NCBI GenBank assembly: GCA_030272585.1
Contig: BSYQ01000011.1
Span: 1-64,000, forward strand
Direction of reading: 5' to 3'
Length of the DNA: 64,000 nucleotides
Origin: Bryopsis sp. KO-2023
Lineage: Eukaryota > Chlorophyta > Ulvophyceae > Bryopsidales > Bryopsidaceae
Positions 9,111 to 20,200 of this stretch are shown here, piece after piece. Position numbers and translations under genes: made by a program. The notes below the pieces were generated by a model that made no database searches, had not been told where the DNA came from, and saw only the letters and a program-made list of their open reading frames with translations. The stretch's first letter is position 1; the number at the start of each line of letters is the position of its first letter.

Positions 9111-12100
9111 CCGCCAGGCAGGAAACTGCTTCGTCTGAGCCTGGCCGACGCAAACGTCGTAAGCGAAACAGAGTTCGTAGGCGGCGTAGGAAGCATAGAT
9201 CAAAAGTAGGTGCCTCGAAAAAGGTTAAAAGTACTCACAGCGGAAAACCTGAGGAGCGGACTAGTACACCGCGTGAAGAGAGAACAGAGACACTCTCCAC
9301 ATCTACCCAATCGGCACATGACAACTGCGATTGGAAAAATGAACAGAAGGAAAGCACACCGGATGAGATGGACGCGCCTCATGCGTCATCTGCATCTCTT
9401 CCCTCTGTTAGTGAATCTGTGGGCTCATTGGAGTCGCAGAGTAGTCTACAGGAGTCCCTGCCTGCAGACGTAGACGATAGTGGGTCAGAAACAACCCAGC
9501 GGTCTACCACAGAGCGAGTTAATGTGTCAGAAGTTCGATCAACTTCGTCAACCAAGGGTGACACATGCCCTCTGTTAAAAATTCAAGAAGTGCCTGTGAG
9601 AGGGTACGAAGTAAAAGCACGGATCAAGACCACGGACCTTTATGCATTCATTGATTGTGGAAGTACCGCAAACTATATCAATGATAAGGTAGCGCGTGAT
9701 CTCGGGTTGTCGATTACACCAAGCTCAAAGAGAGCAATGTTGGCAAACGGAGATATTAAAGAACTGGCTGGCAGCTGTAACAACCTCCGAGTAAAGATAG
9801 GAGGGCTGAAGTGCAAAATGAAAGCGGATCTGTTCCCAGACCTTGGTTATGACCTAATATTGGGCATGCCTTGGTTGCAGAAAGAAAACCCCCGCATAGA
9901 CTTTCAGCAAAATGAGATTTCAGTTTGCAAAAACAGCCAAGTGTTTCATCTCCCGTTGCGTCATCCAACCCAAGAGAGTATTGAACCTGAACGAAAAGTA
10001 CAGTCGATACTGCAAGAAGTGCCAGTGACTGAGTGTTCAGCTAAGAGAATGATGCGTCATCTCAAAACAGAGACAGCATTCATGGTTGTAGTGCAAGAGT
10101 CTGAAGAGAAAGCTTTAGGCCAACATGAATTGCCTGACGCAATAGAGCGAACACAGCCATTCAACACTGAGGATGAGATTGGCAAACTTATTCGTTCAGA
10201 CACCCCTGCCGAAATTAAAAAGGTGGTAGAAACACACCGTGGTGTGTTCCCTCGTGATTTACCCCCAGGGATCCCTCCGAAGAGAAAAGGTCATGAGTTT
10301 AAGATAGACCTGGAGGATCCAACACCTATCCATCGTCCAATATACAAGCTTTCACCAGCAGAGCTGGATGAAGTGAAAGCACAAGTGGACTACCTTCTGG
10401 AACAGAAGAAAATCAAACCATCCGAGTCCCCTTGGGGCGCGCCAATCCTATTTGTACCGAAAAAGGATGGAGGCTTAAGGATGTGTGTGGATTACAGGTG
10501 GATCAATAAAGTGACGGTGAAAAACCGATATCCTTTACCCCTGCCAGAAGAATTGATGGATAGAGTGTTCAAAGCCAAAGTGTTCTCAAAGTTAGATCTG
10601 CGATCAGGCTACTGGCAATTTCCAGTAAGGCCATCTGATACAGATAAAACAGCGTTCCGCACGAGATACGGTCACTTTGAGTTTTTGGTAGCGCCTTTTG
10701 GGCTAACCAATTGCCCAGCGCAATTCCAAACTCTAGTGCAAGACCTACTCACAGAGTTTTTAGATGATTTTGTTGTTGTCTTTATCGATGACATACTCAT
10801 CTTCTCTGAAAACATGGAACAGCATGCCGAACACTTAGAGAAAGTCCTGTCGCGACTAGCAGAATATCAGCTTTTTGCTAAGGCAAGTAAAAGTGAGCTG
10901 GCTGTCGCAACAGTAGACTATCTTGGCTACCGCATTAGCGGAAGTGGGTTAGAACCACAGGAACAAAAAGTGAAGGCAGTGAAGGAGTGGAAGGAACTAC
11001 AGAGTGTTAGCGATGTACGTAGTTTCCTTGGAATGGTTTCATACTACAGGAAGTTCATTCCCCAGTTTGCACATGTTGCTGGACCACTCCATGACTTAGT
11101 GAAAAAAGACCATCCCTGGAGATGGGGACAGGTTGAGCGTGGCGCATTCAATGAACTGAAAAAGCGTCTAAGTCAAGCTCCCGTCCTTATTTTTCCAGAT
11201 GCGTCACTGCCTTACACTGTGATCACTGATGCGTCGAATGAGGCCATCGGTGCCGTGTTAACACAGGATCACGGAGAGGGGCTACAGCCAATAGCTTACC
11301 TCTCACGTAGATTCAAGCCTGCCGAGCTTAACTATGCACCATACGACAAAGAGTTGTGTGCAATATGTTATGCGATGGTGCAGTGGAGACATTATCTAGA
11401 AGGTTGTGCGGGTGGAGTAACAGTGTTCACTGACCACCAACCTCTGACGCATATTCTGTCGCAGAGGAACCTTTCTAGAACCCATGCAAGATGGCTTGAG
11501 GCGGGGTACCTGACTTCGATCAACCCCAAGATCTCCTATATCAAAGGCAAGGCTAATGTGTTAGCAGATGCTCTCTCCCGCAGTGTTCCTAAGCCCGTGG
11601 AAACTGCGATGAACATTTCCACTTGGCAAGTGCATCAAGCAAGCCAAGACGAGTGGAAACAAGCCCTCCAAGCTGATAACTCCTTGGTGAAGATATTGCG
11701 GAAGCTTGAGAGTGGCGAGGAAGTTGAGGGATATTTCCTCAGAGAGGGAATACTCTGGACGGTCCCAAAGAGAGGATTAGTCGAGAAAGTGGTGGTTCCT
11801 AAAGGCCAGCGCAATAAGATTATGAAGGAGTGCCATGAGACACCTTCAGCAGGCCATACCGGACCAGCGCGAACAGGAGAAATCCTAGCGCGGCGATATT
11901 GGTGGAAGGGGTGGATGAATGAGTTGAAGGCATTTGTGCGCGAATGCCCTGTGTGCCAACAAATAAAGGCTGACACACAGAAGCCTATGGGCTTACTTCA
12001 ACCCCTGCCAATACCTGAGCGGAAGTGGGAGCAAATTACCACTGACTTGGTGACAGATCTACCAGCATCCAATGGGTTTACTGCTGTAGCTGTCTTTGTC

Positions 12101-13108
12101 GATAGACTTACCAAGTTTGTGCATTTCGCCCCATGTACTAAAGAGCTTACCGCTGCAGGTTACGCCCAACTTTTTATCGAACATGTTTACCGCAACCATG
12201 GCCTACCTAAAGTGATTGTGTCTGATAGAGACCCTCGCTTTACCAGCAAGTTCTGGCAGACGCTTTTTAAAGCTCTGGGTACAGAGATTCGTATGAGTAC
12301 AGCTTACCACCCTCAGACAGATGGGCAGAGTGAGGTTACCATACGTACTTTGGAAAATTTCCTGAGGCCATATGCTGAGAGGTATCCCCATAAGTGGGTT
12401 GAGTATTTACCTACAGCAGAGTTTGCAGCAAACAATGCAGTGAATGCGAGTACAGGGTTCGCACCTGCATACTTGATGTATGGGTACCATCCAGAAACAC
12501 CAAACATTGGTGGGACGGCAACGCAATTTCAAGTGGAAGCAGTTAAGACTATGGTAGCACGGATGGCACAGGACTTAGATACCGCAAAAGCATATTACTC
12601 GAGAGCACAACACAGAATGTGTGTGAGTGCAAACAAGAAGAGGAAAGATATTGCTTTTGAGAAAGGGGATAAAGTCCTGATAAAAAGCCGTTTTATTCCG
12701 TTGGCTGCTTTGAACAAAGTGAGTCCAAAACTGCGCCGTCGATTTGTGGGTCCCTTTGAAATTGTGGAGAAAATATCAAAGGTGGCTTACAGAGTTCAAC
12801 TTCCGGAAACATGGCTCATTCACCCAGTGTTTCATGTTTCTAAGTTCAAGCGTTATCACGCCTCGAGTGATAACAGCAGGCAAATACAACCTCCAGAAGG
12901 AGAGTTGATTGGTAGCGAAGTAGAGTATGAGGTCGAAAATATCCTAAGGGCTAGAGGTAAACGCAATCGTGAATACCTAGTGCTGTGGAAAGGATACGAT
13001 CTACTTGACGCTACTTGGGAACCTGAAGCTAATCTGGTTAACGCACCAGATATACTTCGCGCATTTAAAGAGAAAGAAAGAAAAGAGTTGCAGAAAGGAA
13101 GAGAATAG
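9098..13108 (+). CDS. pol: A1 Pol polyprotein (PR-RT-RNase H-IN-chromodomain)
   Basis: Pol is read in the -1 frame relative to gag; its first ATG is at 9,368 (1,246 residues from there). Counting from that ATG, the protease has FIDCGSTANYI near residue 95. RT follows with SPWGAPILFVPKKDGG, RMCVDYRWIN and catalytic FIDDILIFS near 472, then RNase H with VITDASNEAIGAVL near 617 and VLADALSRS. Integrase shows the HHCC finger (CHETPSAGH, CPVCQQIK) near 830-870 and the DDE core with TTDLVTD, SDRDPRF and STAYHPQTDGQSE. The C-terminus is a chromodomain (VEYEVENIL ... YLVLWKGY ... ATWEPEANL). Integrase followed by a chromodomain identifies a chromovirus, which probably targets particular chromatin. 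The frame is intact and matches A2 almost residue for residue. Confidence 0.95.
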   Translation, partial: NVKLTARQETASSEPGRRKRRKRNRVRRRRRKHRSKVGASKKVKSTHSGKPEERTSTPREERTETLSTSTQSAHDNCDWKNEQKESTPDEMDAPHASSASLPSVSESVGSLESQSSLQESLPADVDDSGSETTQRSTTERVNVSEVRSTSSTKGDTCPLLKIQEVPVRGYEVKARIKTTDLYAFIDCGSTANYINDKVARDLGLSITPSSKRAMLANGDIKELAGSCNNLRVKIGGLKCKMKADLFPDLGYDLILGMPWLQKENPRIDFQQNEISVCKNSQVFHLPLRHPTQESIEPERKVQSILQEVPVTECSAKRMMRHLKTETAFMVVVQESEEKALGQHELPDAIERTQPFNTEDEIGKLIRSDTPAEIKKVVETHRGVFPRDLPPGIPPKRKGHEFKIDLEDPTPIHRPIYKLSPAELDEVKAQVDYLLEQKKIKPSESPWGAPILFVPKKDGGLRMCVDYRWINKVTVKNRYPLPLPEELMDRVFKAKVFSKLDLRSGYWQFPVRPSDTDKTAFRTRYGHFEFLVAPFGLTNCPAQFQTLVQDLLTEFLDDFVVVFIDDILIFSENMEQHAEHLEKVLSRLAEYQLFAKASKSELAVATVDYLGYRISGSGLEPQEQKVKAVKEWKELQSVSDVRSFLGMVSYYRKFIPQFAHVAGPLHDLVKKDHPWRWGQVERGAFNELKKRLSQAPVLIFPDASLPYTVITDASNEAIGAVLTQDHGEGLQPIAYLSRRFKPAELNYAPYDKELCAICYAMVQWRHYLEGCAGGVTVFTDHQPLTHILSQRNLSRTHARWLEAGYLTSINPKISYIKGKANVLADALSRSVPKPVETAMNISTWQVHQASQDEWKQALQADNSLVKILRKLESGEEVEGYFLREGILWTVPKRGLVEKVVVPKGQRNKIMKECHETPSAGHTGPARTGEILARRYWWKGWMNELKAFVRECPVCQQIKADTQKPMGLLQPLPIPERKWEQITTDLVTDLPASNGFTAVAVFVDRLTKFVHFAPCTKELTAAGYAQLFIEHVYRNHGLPKVIVSDRDPRFTSKFWQTLFKALGTEIRMSTAYHPQTDGQSEVTIRTLENFLRPYAERYPHKWVEYLPTAEFAANNAVNASTGFAPAYLMYGYHPETPNIGGTATQFQVEAVKTMVARMAQDLDTAKAYYSRAQHRMCVSANKKRKDIAFEKGDKVLIKSRFIPLAALNKVSPKLRRRFVGPFEIVEKISKVAYRVQLPETWLIHPVFHVSKFKRYHASSDNSRQIQPPEGELIGSEVEYEVENILRARGKRNREYLVLWKGYDLLDATWEPEANLVNAPDILRAFKEKERKELQKGRE

Positions 13109-13558
13109 GGAAACAGAGTGTTTGATGGCTAAGGTGGAACTCCTTATAGCAAGGGGGCGCGAAAAAGGATACCTTAGAAAAACTCTGTCGACTTCCAAAC
13201 CAACTCTTTATCTTTAATGCGTTAGGTGCCTAAGTTCTTTGGCTGGCGCAGTAAGTATAGCTTCAGTAGTACTTTAGAAACCGGGCAAACGATGTCACAT
13301 TCGGGATAGTGTGGTTGTTCCGAGAAAACCCCTATCAAGTGACGTGTTGAGGTGGTCTTGACGAGACTCCAACCGAGCAAAACGTTGGTGTCTCACCCCA
13401 ATAACCCAACGAGGAAAGTGTACGAGTCACCCAGCCTTATAAGCGCAGCCCTCGAACCATTTTGCCCTAGTGTTTGTGTAAACGGAGCGAGCTCCTGAGT
13501 GAAAAAGAGTCTAAAGACGCACAAACCGTTGTTGATATCTTTCTTTCCGACAAACATA
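13109..13558 (+). other. A1 spacer between pol and accessory frame
   Basis: About 450 bp without a coding frame. It contains GGCGCAG/GCGTTAG patches, a CTTATAAG box near 13,436-13,444 and the leader of the accessory frame. The ACCTC site where A1 itself inserted into A2 corresponds to positions near 13,348-13,352 of this sequence. Confidence 0.7.
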
Positions 13559-13915
13559 ATGGCTGCCGATCATACTATGGATCCGATCACGATCTAATCG
13601 GTCGTGGATTGATCGGTCCGACCGATTAAATCGTGATCGGGTTTTTCCGATCAGATCGATCGCCGATCAAATCGGTTTGGCCGATCATCGATGGAGATCG
13701 GCCGATCACCAATCTGATCGGATGACCGATTTAATCGGCCAACTTTGATCGGCTGATCACGATCAGACCGATCAACGTCAGCCGATCAAGTGCCGACAGA
13801 TCGCAGCGCTTGATCGGGGTCGGGATCGGGATCGGAGATGCCGATTAGATCGGATCATGATCGGTCAATTGATCGGTCCATCACAAATGCCGAGAAATCA
13901 CCACCCGCAGGTGTT

Positions 13916-13998
13916 TCTGGGGTGCAGGGATTCGAACCTGGGACCTAAGAGACTAGAGACAGACGCATTAACGCTTGGACCACTCGGAGCCACGGTCA
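13916..13998 (-). other. tRNA-like unit, minus-strand half of the N2 core
   Basis: Read on the minus strand this has a box A-like block (TGGCTCCGAGTGGTCCAAGC) and a perfect box B (GGTTCGAATCCC), spaced as in a long-variable-arm tRNA such as Ser or Leu. The T-stem pairs only partly and no anticodon can be assigned with confidence. A TATATAATGACAC box precedes it on the same strand (complement of 14,010-14,022). Confidence 0.55.
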
Positions 13999-14001
13999 CT
14001 A

Positions 14002-14071
14002 GGTCATCCGTGTCATTATATACCTCAGTTTGTCGGACTGACTGATCACGTATATAATGACACGGATGACC
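14002..14071. promoter_or_regulatory. Bidirectional TATA-type promoter between tRNA-like units
   Basis: A perfect 21-bp inverted repeat (14,002-14,022 and 14,051-14,071) places TATATAA about 26-30 bp upstream of each divergent tRNA-like unit. On the plus strand CAACAAACC directly precedes the unit. Upstream TATA-like boxes plus a CAA motif near the start site are the known plant tRNA-gene Pol III signals, so this looks like a divergent Pol III promoter. Confidence 0.5.
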
Positions 14072-14076
14072 AACAA

Positions 14077-14158
14077 ACCGTGGCTCCGAGTGGTCCAAGC
14101 GTTAGTGAGTATGCTTCTAATCCGTTAGGTACCCGGTTCGAATCCTTCCACCTCAGAA
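14077..14158 (+). other. tRNA-like unit, plus-strand half of the N2 core
   Basis: The unit starts ACCGTGGCTCCGAGTGG (box A-like at 14,080-14,093) and has a perfect box B GGTTCGAATCC at 14,135-14,145. It is related to, but diverged from, the minus-strand unit in the region between the boxes. Outer flanks form a perfect 19-bp inverted repeat (13,901-13,919 with 14,154-14,172). Confidence 0.55.
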
Positions 14159-16407
14159 ACACCTGCGGGTGGTGACTTGTCGGTATTTTCGCGAGACCGA
14201 TCAATTCATCGATCAAATGATCAATACCGATCATGATCGGATGCAGGTCCGATCACGATCGGCCGATCACGATCACACCGATCAAGGTCAGCCGATGAAG
14301 TGCCGACAGGTCGCGGCGCTTGATCGTGATCGGGATCGTGATCGGAACAACCGATCCGATCGGTGATCGGCGAACCGATCACGATCACGATCAACATGTG
14401 ATCGGACGATCAAGAGCACGATCAACATTTGATCGGCCGATCACGATCACGATCACCGATCAGCCAAAAATGAAAAAAAAAAAAAAAAAAACCGATCATT
14501 GCTAAAATCGGTTCTAGGACGCAGTTATGATGTCGGATTACTGCTGTGACCTAATATTACCTTAGTTTTGGAAGATCGATCAGATCCATAGTATGCTGCC
14601 GATACACCCGCCGCAATTATTGCGAGATTGGAAGCGGAGGTAGCTCAAAAAGAAGAGGAGCTGCAGCACTTTACGTCGACCGCAGAGGAAGTGCTGCAGA
14701 ACAATGAGGCCTTAACCCGGCAGCTCTCAGAGTTGAGTGACCGGACGAAAGCAGCTGAGGCTGCGAAGGAGGCAGCGGAGAAAGCCAAGGAAAAGGCGGA
14801 GGCGGAAAAGAAAGAAGCGGAGGACAAGACCAAGGTCTTGGAGGAAAAATTGGAAGCCATGAAGCATGAAGAAGCAGCGGTTCCAATCTCACATGATGGC
14901 TAACCATCGTGAGAATGACCTCCGTAAACAAGCTCTCGGGGGAATGGTGGATCGATTTACCGCGGTAGAGGAAACGCTGCAGCGAGCTGTAGCAACCGCG
15001 TGGAGTGCAGCAGCCAACAACCTTAAGAAGGAATTGGCAGAACAAGAGCTGCAGATCGATTTGCTGGGAGAGTCCCTCAGAGACGGCTCTGAAAAACTTC
15101 AAGTGCAGAGCGAAACAACGGACAAGATGCTGCGTTTGAACCCGGCGGTACCAGCACCACGGGTACGCGAAGAACTGGATCGCCAAGTCCAAGTTCTGTT
15201 GTCAAACGCAACACTTGATGTGGAACCGTCCAAGGACGATGATGCGGGAGGCTCTAGCAAGGGCAAGGGAAAAGGGAAAAACAAACGTCCAAGCTCGCCG
15301 TGTAGGGATGAAGATCCACACGGAAAGAGAAGGCGAGAGGACGGTGACGATGAAGGTGGTGAGCCACCGAGGGATCGTATGCCTGGAGATGCAGCAAGAG
15401 CCAACTTGTTACTCAAGTTAAAGGCTGCCGCATTAAAGACTCCAGCACCCTCACAACCAGCACCAACAGTTCGGACTCCCGGAGATGAGGCTACCGCAAT
15501 AGCACCGGGGGAGGACTTATTCGACATGAGAGAGGAGGAGCTGTTGGACTTGGATTTTAACGAAGAAATTGACTTCGGCAGTCCACCTCCTAGGCTCGAA
15601 GGTCCTAGTTCTGAACTGGAGGACGGGGAAATCAGGAATGATGAAGGGCCAAGCCAGGTGACAGAGGTTCAGCGTGCGGTCCATCCACCGTTGGAGTTAG
15701 CTCCAACAGAAGCAGCACTTCGGGCTTTCCGAGAAAAGGTTAAGCTCAGGAGATTAAGGGCGGCTGCTCAGGACAAAGTGGATGCTGCACCCAGCGAAGT
15801 GAACCTGTCACGGGAGGATATCGAGGAGGCTTGCAACCCCATCACTGCGTCAGAGAAATGGCCGACGGTCCAATATACTAACCCCAGGGACCGAGCCTTG
15901 CAAAATTACCGCGGCAACCGGCACTTTCACGAGTTGCCCATGTGCATTTGGTGCGGGAGAAGCCCAATGCAGGCAAGTGCTCAGCGGCTGACGCAGAAGA
16001 AGTATTCCGTCCTTCCTTGTGGGTATCACCTCGTGTGTGATGCTCACTGGTTGGCATACTCGATGCTGGGGCGCATCGTCACGGCGGTCCAAAAAGTCGC
16101 GGAAGTGGACAACAAGTCCATCGCCACCGTCTCCCCATTCTCTCTACCTGCCCATATGTTGAAGCTGACACGCTCGACGTTCGAAGAAATCCCTCCGTTC
16201 CCGGCTGAGCACGAGAAGTTGCCACACTGCAACATGTGTGTGAAGCGGCAGCTCAAGGTGTCCGGCATCACAAGGGATCTGCCATTCCTTAAATCCAAGA
16301 GGGTGGCTGCCGCATTTGATCCCTGTGTCCGGTATCGTGCAGTGCAGCAAGCGCATGCGCAAGAGCAGCGTGCTATCCAGCAAGCGCAAGCGCAGGAACA
16401 GCGTTAA

Positions 16408-16533
16408 GGAGGAGAGAAAAGGAGTTATCGTCGACCAAGTGTGTGCGTGCAGCAGCTGTCAGAGACGTCAGAGCAAGAGACAGGTCCAAGACAGTTGGGT
16501 GTGGGTATGGGAGTGGGTGAGTTTTGTGTTTGT

Positions 16534-16565
<32 letters not shown>

Positions 16566-16614
16566 CTTTGTGTTTTGGTGTGCGTGGGCGCCCACTTTTT
16601 GCGGGGGGGGCGTA
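16408..16614 (+). other. A1 3' untranslated stretch with T tract and purine tract
   Basis: No gene. It holds a long T run (about 16,536-16,565), longer than the matching A/C-rich stretch of A2 at 3,700-3,770, and a G-rich polypurine tract GCGGGGGGGG (16,601-16,610) just before the 3' LTR, the likely plus-strand primer. Confidence 0.75.
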
Positions 16615-17034
16615 TGTTAGTCTTTTAGCGCTATCCGAGGTAGTTTGGGATAGAGCCGAGGGTGGCTGACGCATGTGGGTTCACGAGTAAGACAGATTAG
16701 ACCCAGAGTTTGAGGCATGCGTCAGCGTACTACACTTAGGGGTACTTAAGAGGCCCACTCGTTGTTTTGACATCTTCTTTACTTTGTAAGAACTCGGGAT
16801 TCGTGGGATTGGTGTGTTCCCGCTTGTGTGTGTGTTTGTGTGTGTGTGTGTTAAGTGTTTGCCTGACGCAATCACTTCCCAACCTAAGTGCTCTAGTAGC
16901 GTTCACAACCGCGCTAGCTAGAGAGTTGTCTAAAGCAACAAACCCCACAAGTATACTTGCGTTAGCCAGCAAGTTATCACGAATCCAACCCACACAGCCG
17001 ACCACTATTGCGTCACCCACAAGCTTCACTATCA
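16615..17034 (+). repeat. A1 3' LTR
   Basis: This 420-bp copy matches the 5' LTR. It is followed at once by the target duplication ACCTC and then by the A2 spacer in reverse orientation, which proves insertion of A1 into A2. Confidence 0.95.
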
Positions 17035-17279
17035 ACCTCAACACGTCACTTGATAGGGGTTTTCTCGGAACAACCTCACTATCTCGAATGTGACATCGTT
17101 TGCCCGGTTTCTAAAGTACTACTGAAGCTACACTTACTGCGCCAGCCAAATAACTTAGGCACCTAACGCATTAAAGTTAAAGAGTTGGTTTGGAAGTCGA
17201 CAGAGTTTTTCTAAGGTATCCTTTTTCGCGCCCCCTTGCTATAAGGAGTTCCACCTTAGCCATCAAACACTCTGTTTCC

Positions 17280-20200
17280 CTATTCTCTTCCTTTCTGCAA
17301 CTCTTTTCTTTCTTTCTCTTTAAATGCGCGAAGTATATCTGGTGCGTTAACCAGATTAGCTTCAGGTTCCCAAGTAGCGTCAAGTAGATCGTATCCTTTC
17401 CACAGCACTAGGTATTCACGATTGCGTTTACCTCTAGCCCTTAGGATATTTTCGACCTCATACTCTACTTCGCTACCAATCAACTCTCCTTCTGGAGGTT
17501 GTATTTGCCTGCTGTTATCACTCGAGGCGTGATAACGCTTGAACTTAGAAACATGAAACACTGGGTGAATGAGCCATGTTTCCGGAAGTTGAACTCTGTA
17601 AGCCACCTTTGATATTTTCTCCACAATTTCAAAGGGACCCACAAATCGACGGCGCAGTTTTGGACTCACTTTGTTCAAAGCAGCCAACGGAATAAAACGG
17701 CTTTTTATCAGGACTTTATCCCCTTTCTCAAAAGCAATATCTTTCCTCTTCTTGTTTGCACTCACACACATTCTGTGTTGTGCTCTCGAGTAATATGCTT
17801 TTGCGGTATCTAAGTCCTGTGCCATCCGTGCTACCATAGTCTTAACTGCTTCCACTTGAAATTGCGTTGCCGTCCCACCAATGTTTGGTGTTTCTGGATG
17901 GTACCCATACATCAAGTATGCAGGTGCGAACCCTGTACTCGCATTCACTGCATTGTTTGCTGCAAACTCTGCTGTAGGTAAATACTCAACCCACTTATGG
18001 GGATACCTCTCAGCATATGGCCTTAAGAAATTTTCCAGAGTACGTATGGTAACCTCACTCTGCCCATCCGTTTGAGGGTGGTAAGCTGTACTCATACGAA
18101 TCTCTGTACCCAGAGCTTTAAAAAGCGTCTGCCAGAACTTGCTGGTAAAGCGAGGGTCTCTATCAGACACAATCACTTTAGGTAGGCCATGGTTGCGGTA
18201 AACATGTTCGATAAAAAGTTGGGCGTATCCTGCAGCGGTAATCTCTTTAGTACATGGGGCGAAATGCACAAACTTGGTAAGTCTATCGACAAAGACAGCT
18301 ACCGCACTAAACCCATTGGATGCTGGTAGATCTGTCACCAAGTCAGTGGTAATCTGCTCCCACTTCCGCTCAGGTATTGGCAGGGGTTGAAGTAAGCCCA
18401 TAGGCTTCTGTGTGTCAGCCTTTATTTGTTGGCACACAGGGCATTCGCGCACAAATGCCTTCAACTCATTCATCCACCCCTTCCACCAATATCGCCGCGC
18501 TAGGATTTCTCCTGTTCGCGCTGGTCCTGTATGGCCTGCTGAAGGTGTCTCATGGCACTCCTTCATAATCTTATTGCGCTGGCCTTTAGGAACCACCACT
18601 TTCTCGACTAATCCTCTCTTTGGGACCGTCCAGAGTATTCCCTCTCTGAGGAAATATCCCTCAACTTCCTCGCCACTCTCAAGCTTCCGCAATATCTTCA
18701 CCAAGGAGTTATCAGCTTGGAGGGCTTGTTTCCACTCGTCTTGGCTTGCTTGATGCACTTGCCAAGTGGAAATGTTCATCGCAGTTTCCACGGGCTTAGG
18801 AACACTGCGGGAGAGAGCATCTGCTAACACATTAGCCTTGCCTTTGATATAGGAGATCTTGGGGTTGATCGAAGTCAGGTACCCCGCCTCAAGCCATCTT
18901 GCATGGGTTCTAGAAAGGTTCCTCTGCGACAGAATATGCGTCAGAGGTTGGTGGTCAGTGAACACTGTTACTCCACCCGCACAACCTTCTAGATAATGTC
19001 TCCACTGCACCATCGCATAACATATTGCACACAACTCTTTGTCGTATGGTGCATAGTTAAGCTCGGCAGGCTTGAATCTACGTGAGAGGTAAGCTATTGG
19101 CTGTAGCCCCTCTCCGTGATCCTGTGTTAACACGGCACCGATGGCCTCATTCGACGCATCAGTGATCACAGTGTAAGGCAGTGACGCATCTGGAAAAATA
19201 AGGACGGGAGCTTGACTTAGACGCTTTTTCAGTTCATTGAATGCGCCACGCTCAACCTGTCCCCATCTCCAGGGATGGTCTTTTTTCACTAAGTCATGGA
19301 GTGGTCCAGCAACATGTGCAAACTGGGGAATGAACTTCCTGTAGTATGAAACCATTCCAAGGAAACTACGTACATCGCTAACACTCTGTAGTTCCTTCCA
19401 CTCCTTCACTGCCTTCACTTTTTGTTCCTGTGGTTCTAACCCACTTCCGCTAATGCGGTAGCCAAGATAGTCTACTGTTGCGACAGCCAGCTCACTTTTA
19501 CTTGCCTTAGCAAAAAGCTGATATTCTGCTAGTCGCGACAGGACTTTCTCTAAGTGTTCGGCATGCTGTTCCATGTTTTCAGAGAAGATGAGTATGTCAT
19601 CGATAAAGACAACAACAAAATCATCTAAAAACTCTGTGAGTAGGTCTTGCACTAGAGTTTGGAATTGCGCTGGGCAATTGGTTAGCCCAAAAGGCGCTAC
19701 CAAAAACTCAAAGTGACCGTATCTCGTGCGGAACGCTGTTTTATCTGTATCAGATGGCCTTACTGGAAATTGCCAGTAGCCTGATCGCAGATCTAACTTT
19801 GAGAACACTTTGGCTTTGAACACTCTATCCATCAATTCTTCTGGCAGGGGTAAAGGATATCGGTTTTTCACCGTCACTTTATTGATCCACCTGTAATCCA
19901 CACACATCCTTAAGCCTCCATCCTTTTTCGGTACAAATAGGATTGGCGCGCCCCAAGGGGACTCGGATGGTTTGATTTTCTTCTGTTCCAGAAGGTAGTC
20001 CACTTGTGCTTTCACTTCATCCAGCTCTGCTGGTGAAAGCTTGTATATTGGACGATGGATAGGTGTTGGATCCTCCAGGTCTATCTTAAACTCATGACCT
20101 TTTCTCTTCGGAGGGATCCCTGGGGGTAAATCACGAGGGAACACACCACGGTGTGTTTCTACCACCTTTTTAATTTCGGCAGGGGTGTCTGAACGAATAA

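Larger units (their letters stand above)
13571..14595. mobile_element. Non-autonomous DNA element N2, copy 1
   Basis: This 1,025-bp element has terminal inverted repeats CATACTATGGATC / GATCCATAGTATG and an exact 8-bp target duplication CTGCCGAT (13,563-13,570 and 14,596-14,603). Both outer thirds are saturated with GATCGG/CCGATC and TGATCGGCCGATCA-type palindromes. The core (13,901-14,172) is a palindrome of two divergent tRNA-like units. A run of about 18 A lies near 14,474. There is no coding capacity. The 8-bp duplication fits a hAT-like transposase, but the CATAC terminus is not a classical hAT end. A copy of identical length lies at 30,949-31,973 in the other orientation. Confidence 0.93.
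13559..16407 (+). pseudogene. A1 accessory frame, split by N2 and frameshifted
   Basis: This is the A1 version of the coiled-coil/Cys-rich accessory frame. The ATG at 13,559 is followed after four codons by the N2 insertion (13,571-14,595). Past N2 the same frame resumes with the Lys/Glu-rich coiled coil. Near 14,866 one extra base relative to A2 (GCATGAAG against GCTGAAG) shifts the frame; the remainder, to 16,407, still matches A2 and keeps the CIWCGRSP, PCGYHLVC and HCNMCVKRQ blocks. The copy is therefore dead twice over while gag and pol stay open. Confidence 0.9.
5894..17034 (+). mobile_element. Ty3/Gypsy chromovirus A1, inserted in A2
   Basis: A1 is a complete plus-strand copy of the same family as A2. 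Its parts are 5' LTR 5,894-6,313, primer binding site, gag, pol, broken accessory frame and 3' LTR 16,615-17,034. It is flanked by the exact 5-bp target duplication ACCTC (5,889-5,893 and 17,035-17,039). The LTRs are both 420 bp and differ at very few sites (one visible G/A change), so it is also young. It carries N2 inside its accessory frame. Because it lies in opposite orientation within A2, the pair forms a large inverted repeat spanning about 18 kb. Confidence 0.95.

Noticed and set aside
13916-14158. Genuine tRNA genes in N2
   Set aside because: Boxes A and B are good, but the T-stem and anticodon stem pair poorly and the sequences are inside a transposon; called tRNA-like only.
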